A stretch of 20,427 bases of DNA from a virus. Made by a program: the position numbers and the translations under genes. Where the stretch lies: the IMG/VR virus record IMGVR_UViG_3300044629_000209, positions 1 through 20,427 of that record. One strand, given 5' to 3'. Below the pieces are notes generated by a model. It ran no database searches. It had not been told where the DNA came from and saw only the letters and a program-made list of their open reading frames with translations. This document shows, one piece after another, positions 14,466 to 20,427 of the stretch (position 1 is the first letter of the stretch; the number at the start of each line of letters is the position of its first letter).

Positions 14466-15578
14466 TTACGAATCTGCGGCCGAAGCAAAAAAGCACGAAA
14501 CCATTCCGTGTTGCTTTGAATTATACGCCAGCTTCTTGACGCCAAGCAGTTCCTCGATGGCGACGCCAGGGCGGAACTGGTAGTCTTTCTGCATGTCCGT
14601 GCGCGGGGTCGGCTCTTGGCCCCATGCGATGCCGACAGCCTGCGCGCCGCACAGGAACACCGGACGGACGTCCGTCGTTCCAGAAGCGCCGGCGTTGTTT
14701 AGGTTGTAGGTGCCGGTTGACGAAATGTCGTCGATTTCCGGGATTTCGCGGTGGATGATCCCGTCAAACAGGAGGTCACCATCCTGAAACAGCGGGTTGT
14801 CATCCATGCCGTTGCCTTCACGCGAGCGAGCCTCACGGTTCGCTTGCGTCATCGTGGTGTCGGCCTTGATGTCCCTGAACGTCCGCGCGCCGTGAAACGC
14901 GACGAAATATTCCCGGCCGTCCGCTGTCTTGTACGGGCGGATATGGGGGTCAGCCGACTTGGCGATACGCTTTGCCAGCGACATCGAAGCAACCGTGCAC
15001 TTGTCATCGGTCGTGTCGAGTGTGGCCGTGGCGGTTGCCCATGTCGCGGAGTAGTTCGACTTGACCTTGCCGAACAGCAGACGGTCAGCGTTCGCAGCCG
15101 CGTAAGCGTTGCGGTTCGCAGCGCTCGAATCCGCCAGGATGACGGTCGTGCTGCCGGTCGTGACAGCCGAGAGCATCGCCTTGATGACATCGTCACGCAG
15201 CTTCTCCGCTTCCCATGTGCGCAGCATGTCTTTCGCGGCGCCGAAAAGATCGATCTCGGTCTTGTAGGACGTTGATTTGGGAATACGCACCGCGTTCCTG
15301 CGCCAATCGACGCTGATGCCGCAGTTGTAGTTGCCAAGCTCTTCTTCGTTGCCGTCGAGAGAGGTTGCGCCGGTTACGCCCTGGCCGACCAGTTTCGTGA
15401 TCAGCGGGATGTTGATGGTCTTTCCCGCTTCTTCCTGCAGCTCATACTTGGCGATGATGATGCTGGAAGACGACTTGCCCATGTAGGGCTTGAAGCCGGA
15501 ATTGCGAACGTACTCAGCGTAGTATTGGCTGATCCACTTCTGTTTTTCAGAAGCAGAAGCCAGCATGACTTCTGACAT
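14466..15578 (-). CDS. Major capsid protein, N4-gp56/DUF4043-like
   Basis: This 370-residue protein is the coat subunit. Its features fit the N4-gp56/DUF4043 group of HK97-fold coats. The N-terminal part has FKPYMGKSSSSIIIAKYEL and a typical P-loop-like turn, KTINIPLITKLVGQGVTG, before DGNEEELGNY. The middle has WRRNAVRIPKSTSYKTEIDL and a spine-helix candidate (AKDMLRTWEAEKLRDDVIKA). The C-terminal domain has FHGARTFRDIKAD, FDGIIHREIPEID and FLCGAQAVGIAWG. AGAGGAT lies five bases before the ATG. It follows the scaffold gene by three bases, as expected for a scaffold-coat pair. P22 coat itself (gp5) is a different, longer family with an insertion domain, so this virion seems to mix lineages. 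Confidence 0.87.
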   Translation of the reverse strand: MSEVMLASASEKQKWISQYYAEYVRNSGFKPYMGKSSSSIIIAKYELQEEAGKTINIPLITKLVGQGVTGATSLDGNEEELGNYNCGISVDWRRNAVRIPKSTSYKTEIDLFGAAKDMLRTWEAEKLRDDVIKAMLSAVTTGSTTVILADSSAANRNAYAAANADRLLFGKVKSNYSATWATATATLDTTDDKCTVASMSLAKRIAKSADPHIRPYKTADGREYFVAFHGARTFRDIKADTTMTQANREARSREGNGMDDNPLFQDGDLLFDGIIHREIPEIDDISSTGTYNLNNAGASGTTDVRPVFLCGAQAVGIAWGQEPTPRTDMQKDYQFRPGVAIEELLGVKKLAYNSKQHGMVSCFFASAADS

Positions 15579-15581
15579 TGG

Positions 15582-16310
15582 TTATCCTCTGAATAGGTTG
15601 TCGAAAGCATTGCCTGGCCCCACGGGGACAGAGCCTGCTCTCGCTGCCGCTGGTCTTCCGACCACTGACGGCGGGGGTTGCTGTGACGATGGGGCCGGCG
15701 AGACGCCTTGCCCCTGAAGTTCAGCCAGTACCTGCGCGCGGATCTTCTCGGCTTCGCTCTTGCGCCAGGCTTCCGGGTCTTGCCCGATCTCTGACATCAG
15801 CTTGTGCTGGCGGTGCCATTTGACGACAAAGTCGTATGGATGGATCTGGCCTTGCAGTTGCTGTTGCAGCATCGGGTTCTGACCGACAGCGGCAAGGAAC
15901 GCCTGTTGCGCCTCGCTCACGATGTCCTCGCCATGGGCCTGTCGGGCCATCAGCTCGGATGTGTTGAGGCGTTCGTTGAAGGCGATGCGCTGCTGTTCAG
16001 CGAGCGCATACTGGATGATCCCCGAAGGGTCAGTCGGTACTTGCTCAGGTTGTTGCGGTTGCTGGTAGCGTTGTAGCTGTTGCTCGAGTTCTTCCCGCTT
16101 GCGGGTCTCGGCTTGTCGTTTGTCGCGCTCGTCTAGAAGCGCGGAGATGGGGACGAAACGCCCTGTTTCTGGATCACGCGCCCTTCCATCGCCTTGCGGC
16201 TCGGGCTCGGGTGCGGCTGGCTTCTCGGCTTCGATGACCGGAGCGGATGGCTCAGGCGCAGGCGTTGCCGGTTCTTCAGCGTCCAGAAAGTTCAGCTTCT
16301 CATCGCTCAT
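15582..16310 (-). CDS. Scaffolding protein
   Basis: The 242-residue product is highly charged and low in hydrophobics, with no sign of a globular enzyme. The N-terminal 40 residues are acidic and proline-rich. RDPETGRFVPISALLDERDK (about 46-65) is a sequence style found in many phage scaffolds. A long Gln/Arg/Glu-rich helical part follows, then a proline-rich segment and a short C-terminal tail (GPGNAFDNLFRG). It is expected to guide coat assembly and leave the procapsid. GGAAGG lies seven bases before the ATG. It is the first gene after the intrinsic terminator at about 16395, so it probably needs its own promoter or read-through. The gene lies immediately before the coat gene, the usual place for a scaffold. 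Confidence 0.82.
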   Translation of the reverse strand: MSDEKLNFLDAEEPATPAPEPSAPVIEAEKPAAPEPEPQGDGRARDPETGRFVPISALLDERDKRQAETRKREELEQQLQRYQQPQQPEQVPTDPSGIIQYALAEQQRIAFNERLNTSELMARQAHGEDIVSEAQQAFLAAVGQNPMLQQQLQGQIHPYDFVVKWHRQHKLMSEIGQDPEAWRKSEAEKIRAQVLAELQGQGVSPAPSSQQPPPSVVGRPAAARAGSVPVGPGNAFDNLFRG

Positions 16311-16394
16311 CGTTCGACCTTCCCGTAGTCGTCACGCAATCGCCCGAAGCAGCGGCGTCCTGTTTGACGCCCGATTGACCCCGGCGGCGGGTAC

Positions 16395-16422
16395 GAAAAA
16401 ACCCGCCTGATCAGGGCGGGTT
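16395..16422 (-). terminator. Intrinsic terminator between accessory block and head genes
   Basis: AACCCGCC and GGCGGGTT pair perfectly around a seven-base TGATCAG loop. On the minus strand the hairpin is followed by six T residues (plus-strand A run 16396-16401). It lies in the 173-bp space between the accessory gene ending at 16484 and the scaffold starting at 16310. It would reduce transcription from the portal/accessory block into scaffold and coat. No convincing promoter was seen in the 85 bp between the terminator and the scaffold start; the rest of this gap shows nothing else. Confidence 0.85.
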
Positions 16423-16483
16423 GCTCATTGGTGAGGGTCCGTCGCTTGGCGTTCAGCCAGCGGACTGCGACCCGTTTGTTAAA

Positions 16484-17005
16484 TTAAACCGGCGTGCCGG
16501 TGATGGTGACAACGTGCGCGACAGCCTGCGGCGTCAGCGTGGTTCCGTTGACCAGGTAGCCGAAGAGGCTGGTGCCTGACAGTTTGACCGTTGAAAGGTT
16601 GGCACTGCTCGATTTGATGTAGAGCGTTGCGCCAAGGTCTACCACTTGCGCAATGGCAATTGAGCCCAGATAGGCCGACCGATCACCTGACGGCAGATCG
16701 AATACCGCATCGTCAGCAATGGCAGAAGGCGGCGTGACGTTGTAGAGATGCAGCGTCCACGCTGTCGTCTCAATCGTGCCGCCATCGATCCGCAGCGAGA
16801 CATCAGTGATGCGGAATACGCAGCCTGACGGAGCGCCAAGCGCAAAGGTTCCCGCAGCGCCGTGGCAATCGCCCGCCACGTGCGAAGAGGCAGCAGGCGT
16901 GAACGTCGCGCTCGCCGTGCAGCTCTGACCAGTTGCGCCGGTTACGCCGTCAACCAGCACCACCGGCTGCGCATATCCGCCCGCCGCCACATCATAAGTA
17001 GGCAT
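16484..17005 (-). CDS. Hypothetical beta-rich structural protein
   Basis: The 173-residue product is rich in Ser, Thr, Ala and Val, with strands throughout and no visible catalytic motif. It contains SCTASATFTPAASSHVAGDC near residues 28-47, then CVFRITDVSLRIDGG and ETTAWTLHLYNVTPP, and ends in VVTITGTPV. Such proteins are usually virion or appendage components. I chose the ATG at 17005 with AAAGGA about eight bases upstream; an adjoining GTG at 17008 is also possible. It is the last gene of the accessory block, and the terminator at about 16395 follows it. No family is recognised. Confidence 0.7.
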   Translation of the reverse strand: MPTYDVAAGGYAQPVVLVDGVTGATGQSCTASATFTPAASSHVAGDCHGAAGTFALGAPSGCVFRITDVSLRIDGGTIETTAWTLHLYNVTPPSAIADDAVFDLPSGDRSAYLGSIAIAQVVDLGATLYIKSSSANLSTVKLSGTSLFGYLVNGTTLTPQAVAHVVTITGTPV

Positions 17006-17023
17006 CACTCATGTCCTTTTGCT

Positions 17024-18259
17024 TCACGCCGCCATCAGCAGCAGGATCGCTTCGTCCTCGTCTTCCTGTTCCTGCGCAGCGCGGGCCAATGCCTCGGCGC
17101 GTTGCCGGTCGTATTGCTCGAGCGCTGCGACAATCGCGGCCTGCGTTCTCGCGAAGGCTGCATCCTGGCGCGCGATGATCTGCTGCGCTGCCAGCGGCGG
17201 GATTGCCGGCCGTGGCGTTGGCGGTTGCCAGTCGTCCCCGAAGCCTTTGGAGACGGGCTCGGGCTGCTTCTTCTTGCGCTTCTTGTAGTAGTAGGGGTCT
17301 TCAGCAACGCCGCCGCTCTTGGAGCCGCTGGACAGCCCGTTATCGACTGTCGGCGCGTGGCCGGTGATGACGAGCGCGCCCGTTCCCGGCGTCACGCTGA
17401 CGCTGGTCGGAACCGTAACGCTGGGCGCGTAGCCCTGAAGGACCAGCGCGCCAGTGCCAGGCGATGCTGTGACGCTCGTTCCAACTGAAACTGTCGGAGC
17501 GAACCCCGTCAGCACCAGCGTGTCTATGCCGGGGCTGACCGTGGAACTTGCGCTGACCGTTGGCGCTTGTCCGGTCAGGACCAGCGTGTCTATGCCGGGC
17601 GATGCGGTGGCGTCGGTCGCCCCGCCATCGGGACGCACCGCGATGGTGTTGGCAACCCACGCCAGAGACGCGGCAATCGTCCACGCAGCCGGGTCTTCCG
17701 ATGACGCCGCGTTGTCGCGATAAGACGATCCAACACCAACGCCCGCCGCGTTGGGGGCATCGTCGTAAATATCATTGGTCGTGTAATTCGTCGGGCCGTC
17801 TGTCGGGTCCGCCGTCTGGTTATCAGACGCAAAAACCGTCAGCCATGTGGTGTCAGCGCTGCCCCAGCTTGGCGTCAGGCTGGGCGAGTTCGGAGCCGTG
17901 CTGGTGCCCGTTGCCGCCGTTCCAGCCTCAACACTCTGGGCGCCGCTGATCCGGTAGATATGCCACGCCGAACGCTCGATGGCCGAGGTGTCGATAGACA
18001 GAACAGCGCCGTCTTCAGTCCCGTCTGCAATTTTCCAGTACGCCGTCAGGCGCGCGGCTACCCCGCTCGCCGTCGAAAACAGCAGGGTCCATGTTCCCGC
18101 CGTGGTGTTGTCCCATGTAACCGTCGCATCGCCATCGTTGGCGAACAGGGCAATGAGAACGTCATCAGCATTGATCGTCGCCGGAAGCGTGACGTTCCGG
18201 CTCGTGGCGTTGGTGTTGTTGTTGGCTCGTGTGACGGACTGAACGACTGGAAAGGCCAT
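17024..18259 (-). CDS. Virion-surface-type protein with four tandem repeats and helical tail
   Basis: The 411-residue product has three parts. Residues 1-210 are a beta-rich, jelly-roll-like domain (VTLPATINADDVLIALFAND, WTLLFSTASG, SAWHIYRISGA) of a style common in phage surface proteins. Residues 221-308 carry four repeats of PGxxxLVLTGxAPTV. Residues 309-411 are different: a YYYKKRKKKQPEP basic patch, a Pro-rich linker and an Ala/Gln/Glu-rich helix (about 355-405) ending in LLLMAA. AGAGGG lies eight bases before the ATG. It sits between two small accessory genes with very short gaps. A capsid or tail surface protein, possibly binding glycans, is plausible; no function is proven. Confidence 0.72.
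   Translation of the reverse strand: MAFPVVQSVTRANNNTNATSRNVTLPATINADDVLIALFANDGDATVTWDNTTAGTWTLLFSTASGVAARLTAYWKIADGTEDGAVLSIDTSAIERSAWHIYRISGAQSVEAGTAATGTSTAPNSPSLTPSWGSADTTWLTVFASDNQTADPTDGPTNYTTNDIYDDAPNAAGVGVGSSYRDNAASSEDPAAWTIAASLAWVANTIAVRPDGGATDATASPGIDTLVLTGQAPTVSASSTVSPGIDTLVLTGFAPTVSVGTSVTASPGTGALVLQGYAPSVTVPTSVSVTPGTGALVITGHAPTVDNGLSSGSKSGGVAEDPYYYKKRKKKQPEPVSKGFGDDWQPPTPRPAIPPLAAQQIIARQDAAFARTQAAIVAALEQYDRQRAEALARAAQEQEDEDEAILLLMAA
17336..17599 (-). repeat. Four in-frame tandem repeats, 18-24 residues each
   Basis: The repeats begin at residues 221, 243, 267 and 291 of the host protein. Each has PGIDTLVLTG or PGTGALVL/ITG followed by xAPTV/AP-SV and a short Ser/Thr/Val linker. 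The first two share a 19-base identical stretch (CCAGCGTGTCTATGCCGGG on the plus strand, near 17514 and 17581), which suggests recent duplication. The two TG-ALV copies are more diverged. Confidence 0.85.
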
Positions 18260-18262
18260 CGC

Positions 18263-18535
18263 TTAGACCCTCTCGACGACCATCACCCGCGAACCCGTGA
18301 ACGTCAGCGAGACTATCTCGCGCTCACCAGCCCATAGCTGCGATGCAGCAGACAGCGCCGCGCTTGCTGAGAGGTCGCCGGGAACAGCCACAAGCATCGT
18401 CTCAGGCAGCTGCTGTTGCTCAACGAACGCAGGGTCTTCCGCCAACGCTTCCGCCAGTTCGGCTGGAGTCAGCGGCGCAACCACGCGCCGGGACACGATC
18501 TCAGCCATACGATGCATGACCCACGTTTCAGCCAT
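18263..18535 (-). CDS. Small hypothetical phage protein
   Basis: The product is 90 residues and has no recognised domain. It starts with a helical segment (MAETWVMHRMAEIVSRRVV). Then comes LTPAELAEALAEDPAFVEQQ, an acidic helical stretch, and it ends in short beta-like stretches (EIVSLTFTGSRVMVVERV). I chose the ATG at 18535 because it forms an eight-base ATGGCTGA overlap with the stop of the 36-residue microprotein gene; the frame is open to 18565. It lies 3 bp upstream of the repeat-containing surface protein. The gene is short but well fitted in the operon. Confidence 0.6.
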   Translation of the reverse strand: MAETWVMHRMAEIVSRRVVAPLTPAELAEALAEDPAFVEQQQLPETMLVAVPGDLSASAALSAASQLWAGEREIVSLTFTGSRVMVVERV

Positions 18536-18638
18536 TGGGCGGCGGCTCATCTTCGCGTGCGGCATTCGCCAGTGACAGCGCGAAAAACGTCACCACAACA
18601 CCCACCTGCACGCCAAGAAGGAAGCTCCAGATATCCAT
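18528..18638 (-). CDS. 36-residue membrane microprotein
   Basis: The frame codes for MDIWSFLLGVQVGVVVTFFA followed by LSLANAAREDEPPPNG: one hydrophobic helix (about residues 5-25) and a short acidic/proline tail. AGGGG sits six bases before the ATG and overlaps the stop of the upstream gene. The 3' end overlaps the next gene by eight bases. The ribosome binding site, the fit between neighbours and the single clean helix support a real gene despite its length. A holin-like, membrane-anchor or leader role is possible; none is shown. Confidence 0.6.
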   Translation of the reverse strand: MDIWSFLLGVQVGVVVTFFALSLANAAREDEPPPNG

Positions 18639-18647
18639 GTGCCGCCC

Positions 18648-19085
18648 CTATGCCAGCGTGAACACGCCGCTTGCGTTGATCGTCACCGTCAGCGTCCCGG
18701 ATACCGTCGAGAGGTTCGTCACCGTATCAAGTTCGCAGAAGCAAAGCAGATCGTCGTTGGTATTGTCAGCGTAGATGACGGCGTACTTACAGTCGGTCAG
18801 CGTGCTGCTGGTCCATGCCTGGTCGTCTACATCGAATGTGACTGTGCCGGTCGATCTGACCCACGTCGCGGACAGCGTCTTGCCGCCTGCCGTGTAGCCG
18901 CTGCCAACGACTTCCGCTGTCAGATCCGCATAGCGGCAGTCGGTCGATGTGCCGGCGAACGTCGCAGCCAATGCCTGCACGTTGGTGCAGATCGCCATCT
19001 TGAAGGTCTGCGTGTCGAGGTCAAAGACCCCATCCGCCAACTTTTCCTTGGCGATGTTGAAGACTGTCCATGCGCCCGCAGCCAT
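18648..19085 (-). CDS. Hypothetical beta-rich structural protein after the portal
   Basis: This 145-residue protein starts with WTVFNIAKEKLADGVFDLDT, continues through YADLTAEVVGSGYTAGGKTL and TFDVDDQAWTS, and ends in TLTVTINASGVFTLA. Phage proteins of this style, with an early helix, a GYTAGG turn and C-terminal strands, are often small structural proteins near the portal. It starts on TGATG, sharing one base with the portal stop, so it is coupled to it. Exact function is unknown; a head or decoration protein is the best guess. Confidence 0.7.
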   Translation of the reverse strand: MAAGAWTVFNIAKEKLADGVFDLDTQTFKMAICTNVQALAATFAGTSTDCRYADLTAEVVGSGYTAGGKTLSATWVRSTGTVTFDVDDQAWTSSTLTDCKYAVIYADNTNDDLLCFCELDTVTNLSTVSGTLTVTINASGVFTLA

Positions 19086-20427
19086 CAGATATTCCCCTTC
19101 TTGATGCGAACGCCCATTGCCTTGCCGGTCTTCGGATCGCGGACCAGTTCCTTCTCGGACGATGCTGCCGCTTTGACTTCCTCAAAGCCCCTCACCATGA
19201 TCTGCGCGAGCTGTTCCAGGCCTTGCAGAACCGCATCCTGCTTCTGACTGAGGTCATCGATGCGCGGGTCTGGCATTTCTTCAGGCTGTTCGGGCGGGGT
19301 CTTGAGCGCCATTTCCTGCGAGCGGAAGCCGTCCTCGGCCTGAGCACGCGACCTGTTGAACTCAAGCTGCTGCTGGCTTTCCTGCGCCTTCGTGGTCAGT
19401 TCCTGCGCTTTGAATGCGCGTTCCTGGTCAGAGCTTTCCCGCTCCAGCATCATGCGTTCGCGTTCAAGCGCACGGCTTTCCGCCTCGGAGCCAAGCTTCT
19501 GGCGTTCCATCTCGAGCTGAAGCGGGGCTAGCTGGCTATCAAGCTGCGCCTTGGACATCGTCGCCTGCGCCTGCGCCTGCTTCAGCCCAACCTCGGCTTC
19601 CTTGCCCGCAATCTCGGCCTCGGCAGCGCGCTTCTGCATCGCCTGCGCCTCGGGGTCCTGCTGCTGGCCTTGGCCGCTCAGGAGCTCCGTCATCTTCTTC
19701 TTGCGCTGCGCCGGCAGGCTGCTCGCCTCGATCAGCGCCAGTGCGTAAGGCGGAGGCAGGGCTGCAAGCTGCGGCATGATCTGCGCCAGTTGCTCGAATT
19801 CCTCGCTCTGGAGCGTCACCGTGTCCGGTCCCGTCTCAAGGATCACGTCCACATCCATCTGCGCCACGGCGTTCTGCACCTGCGGCTGGCCCGTCATCGG
19901 GTCCACCTGCACCTGGTTCAGCCCGATGAATTGCGTCGCCTGCTCGTCGTCAGTGATCCTGACCCATTTGGGCGAGGTCCAGAACTGTTTGATCCTGGCC
20001 CATGTGGCCCGGTAGACGCGCAGCTTGAAGTCATTGAACCGGTCATACAGCGGCGCAAGCTCGGCAAGCCCTGCCTGCTGCTGGGCGATGATGGCGCGTC
20101 CGCTCTCGCCTTCGGTGCCCTTGCCCTGAAGCGCATTGTTCGGCCCGAGAAGGTCAATCTCGGCTTTCGCCTCCTGCAACATATTGAGGTTGCCGGTCGT
20201 CTCCTGCGCCGTGTCCAGCACCTGCACCGCTTGCGGGTCAACAACCTCGACCCAGCCATCAGGACGCGCAATCTCGCGCTTGGCCTGGCCTACATCAGCC
20301 ACCGCGCCCTGTTGCGCCATGACGCGGCGCGAGTGCAGGAAGTGGACAGCCTTGGACCGGCGATGGTTGATCTCGTCCTGCGGGCCGCGCATGTCGGCAA
20401 CCACGCCGTAACGGGCGTTCTCGCGGT
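19085..20427 (-). CDS. Portal protein, P22-like, 5' end beyond window edge
   Basis: The visible 447 codons are the C-terminal part of the dodecameric portal through which DNA enters and leaves the head. Key stretches are ADMRGPQDEINHRRSKAVHF, LLGPNNALQGKGTEGESGRA, and LYDRFNDFKLRVYRATWARI, which match the P22-type portal wing and stem region. The rest is a long Gln/Ala/Glu-rich coiled coil (counting from the GTG at 20404, about residues 255-375), in the place of the P22 portal barrel. A tail with DPRIDDLSQKQDAVLQGLEQ and a basic end (MGVRIKKGNI) closes it. The frame is open to the right edge, so the start lies outside. Terminase is expected to lie to the right of the window. Confidence 0.85.
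   Translation of the reverse strand, partial: RENARYGVVADMRGPQDEINHRRSKAVHFLHSRRVMAQQGAVADVGQAKREIARPDGWVEVVDPQAVQVLDTAQETTGNLNMLQEAKAEIDLLGPNNALQGKGTEGESGRAIIAQQQAGLAELAPLYDRFNDFKLRVYRATWARIKQFWTSPKWVRITDDEQATQFIGLNQVQVDPMTGQPQVQNAVAQMDVDVILETGPDTVTLQSEEFEQLAQIMPQLAALPPPYALALIEASSLPAQRKKKMTELLSGQGQQQDPEAQAMQKRAAEAEIAGKEAEVGLKQAQAQATMSKAQLDSQLAPLQLEMERQKLGSEAESRALERERMMLERESSDQERAFKAQELTTKAQESQQQLEFNRSRAQAEDGFRSQEMALKTPPEQPEEMPDPRIDDLSQKQDAVLQGLEQLAQIMVRGFEEVKAAASSEKELVRDPKTGKAMGVRIKKGNI

Noticed and set aside
14751-15275. Plus-strand frame of 174 codons opposite the coat gene
   Set aside because: It is fully inside a confident coat gene and has antisense-type composition.
17336-17599. Regular repeats considered as a CRISPR-like array
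   Set aside because: The repeats are in frame, differ at many bases and encode a clear protein repeat.
16862-19531. Several plus-strand frames (208, 202 and 153 codons) opposite the accessory block and portal
   Set aside because: They are Arg-, Ala- and Ser-rich shadows of well-supported minus-strand genes and have no plausible starts.

Overview
The window is one continuous piece of a tailed bacteriophage genome, either a free phage or a prophage; nothing visible decides which. It looks GC-rich (about 60% by eye) and almost gap-free. Genes lie head to tail on the minus strand with 1-8 nt start/stop overlaps, as in a late operon. Gene content and order resemble a P22-like podovirus: portal, scaffold, coat, gp4-like and gp10-like tail factors, three ejection-type proteins, tailspike and lysozyme. 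The coat protein, however, resembles the N4-gp56/DUF4043 family. Base composition and protein style suggest an alphaproteobacterial host, but this is only an inference. No tRNA, rRNA, integrase, transposase, CRISPR array or attachment site was recognised.

Layout in transcription order, from the right end leftward. (1) The portal C-terminal part (19085-20427) runs off the edge. (2) A block of five small accessory or virion-surface genes follows (16484-19085), including a 36-residue membrane microprotein and a protein with four tandem PGxxxLVLTGxAPTV repeats. An intrinsic terminator at about 16395 closes the block. (3) The head and connector genes follow: scaffold, coat, a decoration-like protein, a small unknown, a gp4-like adaptor and the gp10-like hub (11841-16310). 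(4) A possible needle or fibre comes next (11272-11841). Three large ejection-type proteins follow, at the positions of P22 gp7, gp20 and gp16 (5290-11244). The last carries a C-terminal ADP-ribosyltransferase-like domain. (5) A second intrinsic terminator (5240-5262) precedes the beta-helical tailspike (3475-5223). (6) An unknown gene and a probable lysis region close the window: two membrane/coiled-coil proteins and a GH24 lysozyme cut by the left edge.

Two genes break the strand rule. A class I SAM methyltransferase (2657-3568) and a 96-residue two-helix membrane protein (8580-8870) are on the plus strand. Each fills exactly the space between two minus-strand genes, with a start that overlaps or nearly touches a divergent start and a convergent overlap at its end. 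Their orientation and the host-facing nature of their products suggest that they are accessory genes (morons), perhaps expressed apart from the late operon.

The genes appear to cooperate as follows. Portal, scaffold and coat build the procapsid. The gp4-like, gp10-like and needle candidates close the portal. The tailspike binds and possibly cleaves surface polysaccharide. The ejection proteins enter the host with the DNA, one of them bringing a possible NAD-dependent enzyme. The left-end genes lyse the cell. The most interesting points are the ADP-ribosyltransferase-like domain in the ejection apparatus, the two inverted wedge genes, a motif shared by two ejection proteins, and a terminator placed almost on the tailspike ribosome binding site.
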